NCBI GenBank assembly: GCA_035254305.1
Contig: DATFAS010000189.1
Span: forward strand, 1 to 39,029
Direction: 5' to 3'
DNA from: DATFAS01 sp035254305
GTDB taxonomy: Bacteria; Bacillota; Bacilli; Aneurinibacillales; RAOX-1
DNA length: 39,029 nucleotides
A program made the position numbers and the translations under genes. The notes beneath the pieces are model-generated. The model saw nothing but the letters and a program-made list of their open reading frames with translations, had not been told where the DNA came from and did no database searches. Shown piece by piece: positions 23,036-30,479 of the stretch. Within the stretch, counting starts at the first letter, position 1. Each line of letters opens with the position of its first letter.

Positions 23036-23445
23036 TTCAGTTCACAGTTTACGGGGAACCAGTTGCTCAGGGTAGGCCAAAGGCAACCACAATCAACGGA
23101 AACGTTAGAATGTATGACCCAAAAAAATCGGTTGATTTCAAGAACTTTGTCCGACAGGTAGCTGCAGAAAATGCTCCTGAGAGCCTTTTAGACGGTGCTT
23201 TGGGCATGAGGGTGGGAATATACAGACCCATACCTAAAAGCTTCAGCAAAAAGAAAACTGAGCAAGCAGAGAAAGGCATTCTTCGACCTACATCAAAACC
23301 TGATGCAGATAACTACTTAAAGGCCATTAAGGATGCTTTGAAAAACGTTATTTGGAAAGATGATTCTCAGGTTGTTGATGTGACTATTAGTAAGTGGTAT
23401 AGCAATCGACCAAGAGTGGAAGTGCAAATTGTACCCATAAATTAA
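23032..23445 (+). CDS. rusA: RusA-family Holliday junction resolvase
   Basis: RusA cleaves Holliday junctions and helps process phage replication intermediates. The 137-residue length and motifs fit: GEPVAQGRPKAT at the N-terminus, RPTSKPDADNYLKAIKDAL with catalytic aspartates near residues 88-97, and WKDDSQVVD near 104. It starts with GTG overlapping the upstream stop (GTGA). It belongs with the Bet annealase and SbcC-like ATPase as the recombination set. Confidence 0.93.
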   Translation: MIQFTVYGEPVAQGRPKATTINGNVRMYDPKKSVDFKNFVRQVAAENAPESLLDGALGMRVGIYRPIPKSFSKKKTEQAEKGILRPTSKPDADNYLKAIKDALKNVIWKDDSQVVDVTISKWYSNRPRVEVQIVPIN

Positions 23446-23466
23446 TTTTTAGGAGGATAAAAACCA

Positions 23467-24126
23467 ATGCCATACGTAGAGTTTAAATCCGTTGTTAAAA
23501 AGGTGAATTTGAAACCCGGTGGTAAAAAGGAAATAGTTTTGGAGATCAATGACAGTGCTCTTAATGGAAAGCTAGATTCTTTGTCTGAAATGATAGATTC
23601 CAAGGTGGAAGTGACTCTTGATTCATTGGTTGTTAACTACAATATCACTTTGAACGCCCATACCGATAAGCCAATCAAAGAATACAAAGTGGATGATAAA
23701 GGTGTGGTGCAGGAAATTAAACCAGCAGGAGAACAGATAGAAGCAGATCTTAACCTTCCACCAGCCAATGTTCCAACGAAAGAGGAACGAGTTCAAGTAG
23801 AAAAGACTATCATTGATGACTTTATTCTTAGTGGATTAGCTCCTAAGTTTGATGATTTAACGATAGATATTCCGGCCATTGTCAAACGTAAACTCGATGG
23901 TGAAACATATTTAAAAATTGCGTCTGAATTGAGTATGTCATCTGGAAAAATGATTGAAATGGTGGATGAATATTATATCCGTGTAGCTCCTTTGGCAAAC
24001 AAGTGGGATGAGTGGAGAAAGGACAAGGATCTTCCTGCTAAAACAGATGGACAAAGTGCAGAGGAGAAACAGCCTGATTTGGAACAAAAGGAAGGGCAAG
24101 AAGATCAGGAAAACGGAGCTGCTTAA
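23467..24126 (+). CDS. 219-residue phage protein, unknown function
   Basis: AGGAGG precedes the ATG. The N-terminal half (about 1-90) is beta-rich (FKSVVKKVNLKPGGKKEIVL, VEVTLDSLVVNYNITLN). A central helical part (about 120-180: IVKRKLDGETYLKIASELSM) looks like an HTH, and the C-terminus is a disordered Glu/Gln tail. It sits among recombination genes after RusA. I have seen similar layouts in Firmicute phages without an assigned role. Confidence 0.75.
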   Translation: MPYVEFKSVVKKVNLKPGGKKEIVLEINDSALNGKLDSLSEMIDSKVEVTLDSLVVNYNITLNAHTDKPIKEYKVDDKGVVQEIKPAGEQIEADLNLPPANVPTKEERVQVEKTIIDDFILSGLAPKFDDLTIDIPAIVKRKLDGETYLKIASELSMSSGKMIEMVDEYYIRVAPLANKWDEWRKDKDLPAKTDGQSAEEKQPDLEQKEGQEDQENGAA

Positions 24127-24181
24127 TTAAATATCTCCTCTCTCCTTAACCGGAGAGGGGGAACTTCAAAAGGAGGCGTAT

Positions 24182-24385
24182 ATGATCCAACGTAGATGTG
24201 ACCTCGCACAGCGTTTTATTAACGGAGAAGAACTGAAAGCCAGAGATATCGTTAATGACTACGGAGTGTCCATGAAGACAGCAGCCAAGGATATGGAGGC
24301 ATTAAAAGCTGCTGGATTGCTTGAAGATAATCCGTGTGCAAAGACGTATCGGGCGAAGGAGAAGTTTATCAGGAGGGCTCAATAA
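24182..24385 (+). CDS. DeoR-like winged HTH regulator, small
   Basis: The 67-residue protein is one winged helix-turn-helix: LAQRFINGEELKARDIVNDY, then GVSMKTAAKDMEALKAAGLL, as in DeoR-type N-terminal domains. GGAGGCG precedes the ATG. It lacks an effector domain. A possible regulator of early-to-late gene expression (inference). A GC-rich hairpin (CTCTCC/GGAGAG, 24143-24158) lies just upstream. Confidence 0.75.
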   Translation: MIQRRCDLAQRFINGEELKARDIVNDYGVSMKTAAKDMEALKAAGLLEDNPCAKTYRAKEKFIRRAQ

Positions 24386-24603
24386 TGCTGTCCCAATCCT
24401 ATCGAATCACCTACTACACCTCAGAAAACAGACTAGGGTATTCTCGCTTATGGTTCGCATCATCAACTAGAACTGACTTCAGGAACACACTTGAGAGGCA
24501 TAGAATTGACCCACAATCGATTTTTAGGTTTGAGGTTAAGAAAGATAAGTGGTATGAGGAAATATCACTAGAGAAGCTTATGGAGATTGGGAGGGGAGAA
24601 TAA
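24385..24603 (+). CDS. 72-residue phage protein, unknown
   Basis: ATG 24385 shares a base with the upstream stop and follows AGGAGG. The protein (MLSQSYRITYYTSENRLGYS...) is a small alpha/beta protein with many aromatic residues. Its stop overlaps the next start by one base (TAATG), so four consecutive genes here are translationally coupled. Confidence 0.65.
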   Translation: MLSQSYRITYYTSENRLGYSRLWFASSTRTDFRNTLERHRIDPQSIFRFEVKKDKWYEEISLEKLMEIGRGE

Positions 24604-24878
24604 TGAGAGATCGACACAAAATTGGTCTCACGCCGGAGCAACAAGAAGAATACATTCTACTGCAAACAAGTCCTTATGACCATTATTACGGATGGAAAGC
24701 TGGGGACAAGCTTAAAAGGCTATCTATATGGTTATCAGGCAATGGATGCGGTGTAAGGCAAGCTTATTTTGCAAAGGAAGGTCAATTGTGGCGAGATGGA
24801 ACAGTTTGGGAAGATCAAGTTAAGCCGGTGTTAGGGCAAGTGGAACTATTTGATTTACTGGATGGTGAAAAGCGATGA
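24603..24878 (+). CDS. 91-residue phage protein, unknown
   Basis: It begins one base before the end of the previous gene. The protein (MRDRHKIGLTPEQQEEYILL...) contains Trp-rich segments (YGWKAGDKLKRLSIWLSGNG) and ends LFDLLDGEKR. It overlaps the next gene by four bases (ATGA). No motif recognised. Confidence 0.65.
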   Translation: MRDRHKIGLTPEQQEEYILLQTSPYDHYYGWKAGDKLKRLSIWLSGNGCGVRQAYFAKEGQLWRDGTVWEDQVKPVLGQVELFDLLDGEKR

Positions 24879-25225
24879 AAGCTATTAAAGGTTGGGTAAT
24901 ACACCCATCACCAAAACAATTAAAAAGAGGTAGCGGTTGGTTTGGAGAGCTGGATAGAGTTTATCGAGATGAAGGAAGTAAGTATGTGGTCATGATCCGG
25001 ACGATTGAAACATCTTGGGGTCCAGTAGAACACGTTTGCATTCGAAATGCAGATTCGACGGATATTCCTTGGAGAGAAAAACAGAGAATTAAAAATGAGA
25101 TTTTTGGAACAGATAGAACAGCATTAGAAGTTTTCCCGTCTGAGTCAGATTTAGTTGATGAAGCTAATATGTATCACATTTGGATTCTTCCAGAGAGTAT
25201 GGAATTGCCGTTTGGATTGAAATAG
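24875..25225 (+). CDS. DUF7694-like phage protein
   Basis: The 116-residue protein includes SWGPVEHVCIRNADSTDIPW, then REKQRIKNEIFGTDRTALEV, and DLVDEANMYHIWILPE. This resembles a widespread phage domain of unknown function (I believe DUF7694). The pattern of a short beta-hairpin, RIKNE helix and YHIW strand suggests a compact enzyme-like fold, but no catalytic set is evident. It is coupled to the upstream gene. Confidence 0.7.
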   Translation: MKAIKGWVIHPSPKQLKRGSGWFGELDRVYRDEGSKYVVMIRTIETSWGPVEHVCIRNADSTDIPWREKQRIKNEIFGTDRTALEVFPSESDLVDEANMYHIWILPESMELPFGLK

Positions 25226-25307
25226 GCAATCGTTGAGGATTAGTTGCACTTTAGTTATAGGTAAAAGCTATAGTGATGGATAAATTTATAGGTTAGGAGG
25301 TGAATCA

Positions 25308-25499
25308 ATGTTTAGAAAAATCCGTTGCTTGTTTAAAGGTCATTCTTGGCTAGTGATGAATGATGCAGCTAATGAGTATTGGAAAGAATGTCAATGCTGT
25401 GGAAAGCAAGTATCACTTATGTATCGAGTGACTTTTAGCGAAAATAGAAAACAGAGGAGAAGGGTTTGGAAGGAAAGTTGGAAGTCGTTGAACGGATAA
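25308..25499 (+). CDS. 63-residue protein with a cysteine pair
   Basis: AGGAGGTG precedes ATG 25308. The protein (MFRKIRCLFKGHSWLVMNDA...) has Cys7-x4-His and CQCC near residue 33, similar to small phage proteins of the DUF1660 type that bind a metal. The C-terminus is strongly basic. Role unknown. Confidence 0.65.
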   Translation: MFRKIRCLFKGHSWLVMNDAANEYWKECQCCGKQVSLMYRVTFSENRKQRRRVWKESWKSLNG

Positions 25500-25508
25500 A
25501 GCAAAAGA

Positions 25509-25582
25509 CCCTCTCGTACGAAACGAAAGGATCTCCTATGAAAATTATCGACTGAGATCCATTATATCACAGTGCGAGAGGG
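25509..25582 (+). promoter_or_regulatory. Nested stems that hide the ribosome site of the late regulator
   Basis: CCCTCTCG (25509-25516) pairs with CGAGAGGG (25575-25582), and inside it GGATCTC (25529-25535) pairs with GAGATCC (25554-25560). The outer 3' strand contains most of the GAGGGGG ribosome site of the ArpU-type gene at 25594, so folding would reduce its translation. An alternative pairing GACC..CTCGT/ACGA..GGATC is also possible. Confidence 0.55.
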
Positions 25583-25593
25583 GGATTGCAACT

Positions 25594-25944
25594 ATGATCC
25601 AGGAGCAATTGACTTTGTTTAAAAAAATCCAAAAAAGAGATTGGTATACACAAACTAGAGAGAGATTGATTGAATATCCAAGCTTGAAGGATGCCATTGC
25701 GGAAGAAGATTGTCATGATGATAAAGAAAAGCTCCAAGAAAAGGTACGCAAGGTTAAACTTATCGATCGTGCTTTGAGTTCCCTTCCGCTTGATCAACAC
25801 AAAATAATTGAACTTAGTTATTTTACAAACCCTAAACCACCAGATGTAGATATACAAGATGAAGTAGGGATGGAGCACACTGCATTTTATAAGCAGAAGG
25901 ATAAAATTATGCGCCATATCGCTACAGTACTCAACATACTGTAG
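25594..25944 (+). CDS. ArpU/RinA-type late transcription regulator
   Basis: The 116-residue protein has a helical N-terminus and a sigma-region-4-like HTH at the C-terminus (LIDRALSSLPLDQHKIIELS, then EVGMEHTAFYKQKDKIM). This architecture and its position between early genes and terminase match ArpU/RinA-like activators of phage late operons. Its ribosome site is inside a predicted stem. The late promoter it would act on was not identified. Confidence 0.8.
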   Translation: MIQEQLTLFKKIQKRDWYTQTRERLIEYPSLKDAIAEEDCHDDKEKLQEKVRKVKLIDRALSSLPLDQHKIIELSYFTNPKPPDVDIQDEVGMEHTAFYKQKDKIMRHIATVLNIL

Positions 25945-25976
25945 TGGATTTATAAAAAAGGGAGAAGGAAATAGAA

Positions 25977-27068
25977 ATGAGAAAGATTGTTGACAAATAT
26001 GAATACGAGAACCTGGTTTCAAAAGAAAATAAACGGTTAGTTGAAGAATTTCTTACACAGAAAATTGCAGAAAACAGAGCTCCTAAGACGATCAATCAGT
26101 ACAGGCAGGATATGCGGATCATCCTAACCTATGTTTATCGCTACTTTGACAATAAGAGTTTACTAGATCTGTCCAAGAAGGACATTATTCGATTCCTTGT
26201 TATGCAAAAAGAGAGAGGTCTATCGGCCAATCGCATGAAACGGCTGAAAAGCACATTAAGCTCAGCCCTTGGATGCTTTGAAGATGATGATGAACTTGAT
26301 TACAACCGGAATATAGCAGCTAAGATTAAACCAATCAAAGGTGAGGTGGTAAGAGAAATCACTTTTCTTACTGATGCTCAAGTTGCATGGCTAAAAGAAC
26401 AATTACTAGCTAAAGGAAAAATCCTTATGGTGGTTTACCTAATGTTGACTTATATCTCTGGGAAGCGAAGAGGGGAGATCCACCAGGTCATGAAGGACGG
26501 ATTAACTGAGAGGTATCATACCAACACCGTCATTGGAAAAGGACAAAGGCCATATAAGATCTACTATGACCAAGAGGTGCAAGATTTAATCAGAATGTAC
26601 CTAGAGGAACGTGGCCCGGATGTTATCCCTCAGTTATTCGTAAAGGTCTATAAGAACGGTAAAAAGAGGGCGGTGCATCCGGCAACGTTCAACGAGTGGT
26701 GCGTCTACATGGAAAAGCTACTTAGTGCCCATGAGGGACGATATATTCACATCAATCCGCATTGTTTTAGGCATAGTCGGATCGATAACTTAAACAGATC
26801 AGGAGTGCCATTGGAGAAGATCAGCAACTATGTAAACCATAAGAGCTTAGATATAACGAAATCTTATCTAGCGGATCGTGGAGAAGAGGATGCTGCAGAT
26901 ATTCTTGGCATTGACCTGGGAGTCACTCGGATACAAGAACAGAAAGAAACCTACTATCCACTTACAACACAAGTTCCAGTGATGGTAGATAAGACAGATC
27001 GTAAGCAACAAATAATGACTAAGCAGCCTAAATCAAAGCCTAAAGTGGAGCAATTGGCATGGTTTTAG
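25977..27068 (+). CDS. Tyrosine recombinase (second recombinase of the phage)
   Basis: The 363-residue protein has a SAM-like core-binding N-terminal domain (about 18-105) and a catalytic domain with Arg164 or 165 (SGKRRGE), Lys188 (GKGQ), His262-x-x-Arg265 (PHCFRH), His288 (VNHKS) and nucleophile Tyr297 (KSYL). All catalytic positions are intact. Because integration is already explained by the serine integrase, this XerC/D-like enzyme may resolve multimers or act at another site. It follows the ArpU-type gene by 32 bases with its own GGGAGAAGG. Confidence 0.92.
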   Translation: MRKIVDKYEYENLVSKENKRLVEEFLTQKIAENRAPKTINQYRQDMRIILTYVYRYFDNKSLLDLSKKDIIRFLVMQKERGLSANRMKRLKSTLSSALGCFEDDDELDYNRNIAAKIKPIKGEVVREITFLTDAQVAWLKEQLLAKGKILMVVYLMLTYISGKRRGEIHQVMKDGLTERYHTNTVIGKGQRPYKIYYDQEVQDLIRMYLEERGPDVIPQLFVKVYKNGKKRAVHPATFNEWCVYMEKLLSAHEGRYIHINPHCFRHSRIDNLNRSGVPLEKISNYVNHKSLDITKSYLADRGEEDAADILGIDLGVTRIQEQKETYYPLTTQVPVMVDKTDRKQQIMTKQPKSKPKVEQLAWF

Positions 27069-27104
27069 CAAAATCAAATTTGGTCGGGAAAGTGAGGGAT
27101 GATA

Positions 27105-27476
27105 ATGAATTGCAATTTGGCCCAATGCGAATATTTTTTTAACGAGATTTGCGTTTGTCCTGATGATGAACAAAAGAATATTGTTCATAACAATACCAAA
27201 TGTCCTAGTTTTTATGACATTGAAGAAAATTCTCGAAAAGCAAGGGAAAACCTAATTCGTTATTTACATAATGTAATTGACGAATTAGGGTTAGAAAACA
27301 GTAAGTACCTGAAAAATGGGTTGTTAACACAAACCAACGAGCAGCTATTAAAATCAGCAGATCAAATTGATCAGTTATATCAGTCTAATATGTGTAATAA
27401 AAATTTAGACCTTCTGCTATTAGAAATAAAAGAAATTGGTGTTGATGCTTTCCGAGAGAAGTACCAACTAGCATAA
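27105..27476 (+). CDS. Cys-containing protein, unknown
   Basis: The N-terminus (MNCNLAQCEYFFNEICVCPD, then KCPSF near residue 35) has five to six cysteines that could bind metal. The remainder is helical and charged. ATG 27105 is chosen over 27099 because the GAGGG site abuts the earlier ATG. Not recognised. Confidence 0.65.
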   Translation: MNCNLAQCEYFFNEICVCPDDEQKNIVHNNTKCPSFYDIEENSRKARENLIRYLHNVIDELGLENSKYLKNGLLTQTNEQLLKSADQIDQLYQSNMCNKNLDLLLLEIKEIGVDAFREKYQLA

Positions 27477-27515
27477 ATAATCAAATCGCCATTTTATTCA
27501 AAAAGGAGAATGAGC

Positions 27516-27896
27516 ATGAAAACTTTAGAATTTGTGATTGAAAACTATAAATCGAATTGTATTGATGGTAGGGACTTAAACCGATTGGCTAATTTTATTC
27601 CTGAAAAAGATTTAGAAAAGATCGGACTTAGTCTTAATGAAGAATACAAGGGTACTCATGAACACAAGGAATTTACGAGAGAAAATATTTTAGAACAATT
27701 AGAACGTGATGTTCAATTTGGGTTTGAAAAAGCAAATAATCAACGAGGGATTTCATCAGCTATGATGTTTGAGGTTGTTAAGATGTGGAACTGGATCTTA
27801 GAGGATGGACTAGAGGATTTTAATAATTACGGGTCATATGGGATGCCATTGTTTGTTGATACAGCTGAAAAATATGGATGGGAATTGCAGTTTTAA
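27516..27896 (+). CDS. 126-residue acidic protein, unknown
   Basis: AAGGAG lies 7 bases before ATG 27516; the ATG at 27510 is too close to it. The acidic helical protein (MKTLEFVIENYKSNCIDGRD...) contains WNWILEDGLEDFNNYGSYGM near the C-terminus. It resembles proteins found singly in Firmicute phages and plasmids, without a known role. Confidence 0.65.
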   Translation: MKTLEFVIENYKSNCIDGRDLNRLANFIPEKDLEKIGLSLNEEYKGTHEHKEFTRENILEQLERDVQFGFEKANNQRGISSAMMFEVVKMWNWILEDGLEDFNNYGSYGMPLFVDTAEKYGWELQF

Positions 27897-27976
27897 ACGA
27901 ATCAACAATTTATTAAGGTTGCTGACAAGCCCAATCTGAATACCTTTATAGCAATAGACATTCGGAAGGTGATAAC

Positions 27977-28135
27977 GTGAGTGGGGAGATTACAAAAGAG
28001 TACACAGTTTGGTGTGCTAAATGTGAAAAATGGCATCAAGAATCAGCTAGTAATAAAGCTAGTTTTAAAAAAGAGATTAAGAAAAACGGTTGGAGAAAGA
28101 CGAAAGAAGATGGTTGGATTTGCACAAATCACTAG
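27977..28135 (+). CDS. 52-residue zinc-binding protein
   Basis: GTG 27977 follows GGAAGGTGA. The protein reads MSGEITKEYTVWCAKCEKWH at the start and ends with WRKTKEDGWICTNH. CAKC plus the C-terminal CTNH could bind one zinc, a pattern seen in small phage treble-clef proteins. Role unknown. Confidence 0.6.
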   Translation: MSGEITKEYTVWCAKCEKWHQESASNKASFKKEIKKNGWRKTKEDGWICTNH

Positions 28136-28233
28136 CAAATCCAAATTTTAAACCATTCGGTAAAACCAAAAAGTTGGATACTTACAAGTTATCAAGTAAT
28201 ACTTTACAACTCAGCACTGAAGGAGGAACGACA

Positions 28234-28545
28234 ATGACTGAGCAGGAGAAACAGGCGATAAGGGATGATTTACACGGTCTATTCCATTACACAGATGAAC
28301 ATTTAGTGATTCTACAACTTCTTGACGCACTAGATGAACGGGATCGGGAAGTGGAGGTATGGAAGAAACATGCTAATGACTTTAAGGAAATGTTCAAGCA
28401 GGAGCATAAAGAAAAGAATGCATTAAAACGTGAAATCTACCGCTTACGTAAGTCGTTGGAGGAAATAGCTAACGTAACACCATGGAAATCATTTTCAGAG
28501 ATTCGAGAATTAGCACGTAAAGCCCTAGCAGGGGAGGAAGGGTAA
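28234..28545 (+). CDS. 103-residue coiled-coil protein
   Basis: ATG 28234 follows AAGGAGGAACGACA. The protein has a helical N-terminus and a coiled coil (about 40-80: DEREVEVWKKHANDFKEMF and following). It shares the layout of small phage proteins with 'LLDALDERDREVE' repeats. An upstream extension to 28090 lacks a ribosome site and was not used. Confidence 0.65.
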   Translation: MTEQEKQAIRDDLHGLFHYTDEHLVILQLLDALDERDREVEVWKKHANDFKEMFKQEHKEKNALKREIYRLRKSLEEIANVTPWKSFSEIRELARKALAGEEG

Positions 28546-28644
28546 ATGCTTTGCTATGATTGTTCCCACGGTAAGATTTATTGCGGCGAATGTGATGTGG
28601 ATGAATATAACGAGAAGTATCCGTTAGAGGAGGAAGCGGAATGA
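28546..28644 (+). CDS. 32-residue zinc-knuckle peptide
   Basis: The ATG overlaps the upstream stop region, and the peptide (MLCYDCSHGKIYCGECDVDE...) has CYDC and CGEC, enough for one zinc site. It is one of several tiny Cys-pair proteins in this stretch. GGAGGAAGG precedes it. Confidence 0.55.
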   Translation: MLCYDCSHGKIYCGECDVDEYNEKYPLEEEAE

Positions 28645-28733
28645 AAGCAGGAAGGGAACTAGATGCTTGCCATATGTCTAGCAACTCTAAAAGCCTGTGG
28701 AGTGGAGGTAGAAAATGTCTAGTGGTTGCATAA
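28641..28733 (+). pseudogene. 30-residue ORF, truncated relative to a phage family
   Basis: The start MKAGRELDA, preceded by GGAGGAAG, matches the opening of a phage family that usually continues ...LVAEKVMG. Here the sequence after residue 10 (CHMSSNSKSLWSGGRKCLVV) does not. The ORF overlaps both neighbours. It looks like a deletion remnant, though it may still be translated. Family recall is from memory and moderate. Confidence 0.4.
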
Positions 28734-28831
28734 TTAACGATTGTCCTAAATGCGGATACCCTGTATTTGAAGATGAATCTGCATGGAAAGATGATCATGC
28801 TGAACATAAGAAGTGCCCAGAATGGCATTAA
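28715..28831 (+). CDS. 38-residue zinc-ribbon peptide
   Basis: ATG 28715 follows GGAGG. The peptide (MSSGCIINDCPKCGYPVFED...) has CPKC and a later C/H pair (HKKCPEWH) that can complete a zinc site. Good ribosome site and codon use support it despite its size. Confidence 0.55.
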   Translation: MSSGCIINDCPKCGYPVFEDESAWKDDHAEHKKCPEWH

Positions 28832-28867
28832 TTCGATAAATTTAAGAGTTGATAAGGAGAGATAAAC

Positions 28868-29092
28868 TTGAAAGCATTTAAAGTGTTCTATGCTACTGGT
28901 GGAAAAGAAACTTCAATGATTGTATTAGCGGAAAATGAAAGCAAGTTAGAGGAAGCTGTTGCTAAGAAGGACAGAGATTTTTCCTTAGGTGATAAGTGGT
29001 CAAAGATTAATCATCAACAAGAAATCCCTTTATCGAATGTTCTTATTAAAGATTTATCAGTCACAGAGTTATTGTGGTTGTTGAAACAGTAA
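28868..29092 (+). CDS. 74-residue phage protein, TTG start
   Basis: TTG 28868 lies six bases after GGAGAG. The protein (MKAFKVFYATGGKETSMIVL...) begins with a beta-hairpin and ends in a helix (DLSVTELLWLLKQ). It is the last gene before the terminator at 29129. Function unknown. Confidence 0.65.
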   Translation: MKAFKVFYATGGKETSMIVLAENESKLEEAVAKKDRDFSLGDKWSKINHQQEIPLSNVLIKDLSVTELLWLLKQ

Positions 29093-29128
29093 ATAAAAAA
29101 TCCTGATAAAAGTTTAGTTTGATGCAAG

Positions 29129-29165
29129 AAGAGCACCGAATAACGGTGCTCTTTACTTATTATTA
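29129..29165 (+). terminator. Terminator closing the small-gene cluster
   Basis: AAGAGCACCG (29129-29138) and CGGTGCTCTT (29144-29153) make a perfect 10-bp stem with loop AATAA, followed by the U-rich TACTTATTATTAG. A second small hairpin with a run of seven T (AAACC/GGTTT, 29212-29229) lies 60 bases further on. Confidence 0.75.
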
Positions 29166-29438
29166 GAGGTCAATTTCATGGATAAATGTTATTTTTAATT
29201 TCATCATTACCAAACCTTGAGGTTTTTTTCCCTCTCGGTTATGGTTTGTAACTTATCGCTTCTCAATAACTATCTTGAATTTAAGCGAAAGTAAGATAAT
29301 GAGTAAAATCACCATCGTATCCAGAACGAACCTCCTTATTTAATTTTATAGAGTACAAAAGTACAGAAAGATTATATCGATTTCTTCGGCCTATTAAAAG
29401 GACCAAATTATTCCTGCAAATAGGTTTCTTATTTCCCC

Positions 29439-29460
29439 GTACAAAAAGCGTACAAAAAGC
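29439..29460. repeat. Tandem repeat of GTACAAAAAGC
   Basis: GTACAAAAAGC occurs twice head to tail (29439-29449, 29450-29460). The core GTACAAA recurs at 29353 and 29472. The repeats lie in the gene-free stretch 29166-29767 and may be protein-binding sites. Confidence 0.6.
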
Positions 29461-29504
29461 AAAGTTTTTCCGTACAAATCGCGGACGCGAATTAAAGAGG
29501 TGAA

Positions 29505-29755
29505 ATTGTACCATGGAGTCAGGAAGTTGATCTTTGAAAACTGCATTTTGATGCACGCCCGGAGCTGTAATGTCGGGTAAATGCGTGGGATTAAAAGACT
29601 ACGCCGTGCCAGTCGCAGGTGTACGGTATGAAACAGCGACAAATGATTTATCACAGCTTTGATTGCTGGATAACTCCAACTATGAGAGCTGTGATAAGCA
29701 GCAGGCTATTGGCCATAAAGGTCATGACCACCGACCATAATGGTGGCGATTAATG
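29505..29755 (+). ncRNA. Candidate structured noncoding region
   Basis: The 600-base gap 29166-29767 has no convincing gene. Its second half is dense in pairings: TGCA/TGCA (29542-29555); CACGC/GCGTG with inner CCCG/CGGG (29554-29587); CCGT/ACGG (29604-29626), which crosses GTCGC/GCGAC (29612-29640) as a possible pseudoknot; an 11-bp perfect stem TTATCACAGCT/AGCTGTGATAA (29648-29697); a palindrome GGTCATGACC (29720-29729); and CCACC/GGTGG (29728-29746). The first half has CTCA..TATCTT/AAGATA..TGAG (29262-29303). No T-run follows any of them. It could be an ornate phage RNA or a long leader; it matches no RNA class I can name. Confidence 0.5.
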
Positions 29756-29767
29756 TGAGGTGATCGT

Positions 29768-29932
29768 GTGAAGGTCAAGAACGAATTGAGCCATGACACC
29801 AAGAAGAAGCTGAATGAGATGGTTAAGCAAAAGAATGATAATAACGATCCTAGTACTGAACGAGAATGGCGTGAGGTTATGGGTGAGTTTAATAGAGGAT
29901 TGAGAAGAGGGAAAGGTGGGGCGTGGAAGTGA
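29768..29932 (+). CDS. 54-residue basic protein
   Basis: GTG 29768 follows GAGGTGATC. The protein (MKVKNELSHDTKKKLNEMVK...) is strongly basic and ends in FNRGLRRGKGGAWK, suggesting nucleic-acid binding. It sits directly after the structured region and two bases before the next start. Confidence 0.6.
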   Translation: MKVKNELSHDTKKKLNEMVKQKNDNNDPSTEREWREVMGEFNRGLRRGKGGAWK

Positions 29933-29933
29933 A

Positions 29934-30467
29934 ATGAGCCGCTATCAATTTATTAATGACCATGTAGCTGTAGATACAGAAACGGGTGAAAAGGTTTATC
30001 GCAAGGATGCCTGGGTAAAGCAAGGACAGATCGTTACGATTCAAGATGTTAAGAATAACAAGAATGTCAAACATGCCAAGTTTAGAACAGCTAGAGAGCA
30101 AAAGAGGTTTTACAAAGGACTTTCCGTTAATGAAGCTGGCTTTGTGCTTAAACTCATTCCCTACATGAGTTGGGAAACCAATCTAGTCGTTGGTGATGGA
30201 GAAACTGGTGAAATGAACAAGCCGCTTACTTGGTCCCAGGTTGATGAGTTAGTCGGTTGTTCAAAACCTTTTCGAATCAAGGTTGTCAGATCGTTGGAAG
30301 AAAAGAAAGTGATCGGATATCTTCAGGTTGCTGGAAGACGTGTGGGCATTGTTATCAATCCTAAATACGTGATCAATGGCTATAAACCAGATGATTCCTT
30401 ACTCGAAACATTCGAGAGTAATAAGACTGTTTTTGACGAGGAAGAAGATGGAGAAACTGACATATAA
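29934..30467 (+). CDS. Winged-HTH protein resembling plasmid RepL
   Basis: The 177-residue protein (MSRYQFINDHVAVDTETGEK...) has a C-terminal winged-helix region (about 90-150: MNKPLTWSQVDELVGCSKPF, then RIKVVRSLEEKKVIGYLQVA) and an acidic tail. This resembles RepL-type initiators and related phage regulators. ATG 29934 is favoured over GTG 29916 by its position after the upstream stop. Palindromic AAGGTAAA/TTTACCTT sites lie just downstream and may be its targets. A second initiator or a late regulator are both possible. Confidence 0.65.
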   Translation: MSRYQFINDHVAVDTETGEKVYRKDAWVKQGQIVTIQDVKNNKNVKHAKFRTAREQKRFYKGLSVNEAGFVLKLIPYMSWETNLVVGDGETGEMNKPLTWSQVDELVGCSKPFRIKVVRSLEEKKVIGYLQVAGRRVGIVINPKYVINGYKPDDSLLETFESNKTVFDEEEDGETDI

Positions 30468-30479
30468 CCAAAAGGTTAT

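Noticed and set aside
25567..26022. 151-codon minus-strand frame
   Set aside because: It is antisense to the ArpU-type regulator and the start of the tyrosine recombinase. The plus-strand genes have motifs and ribosome sites; this frame has neither.
29600..29630. Similarity to group II intron domain V (AGTCGCAGG..TACGG)
   Set aside because: The 34-nt domain V geometry and the AGC triad are not present, there is no intron-encoded protein, and flanks do not form an interrupted gene.
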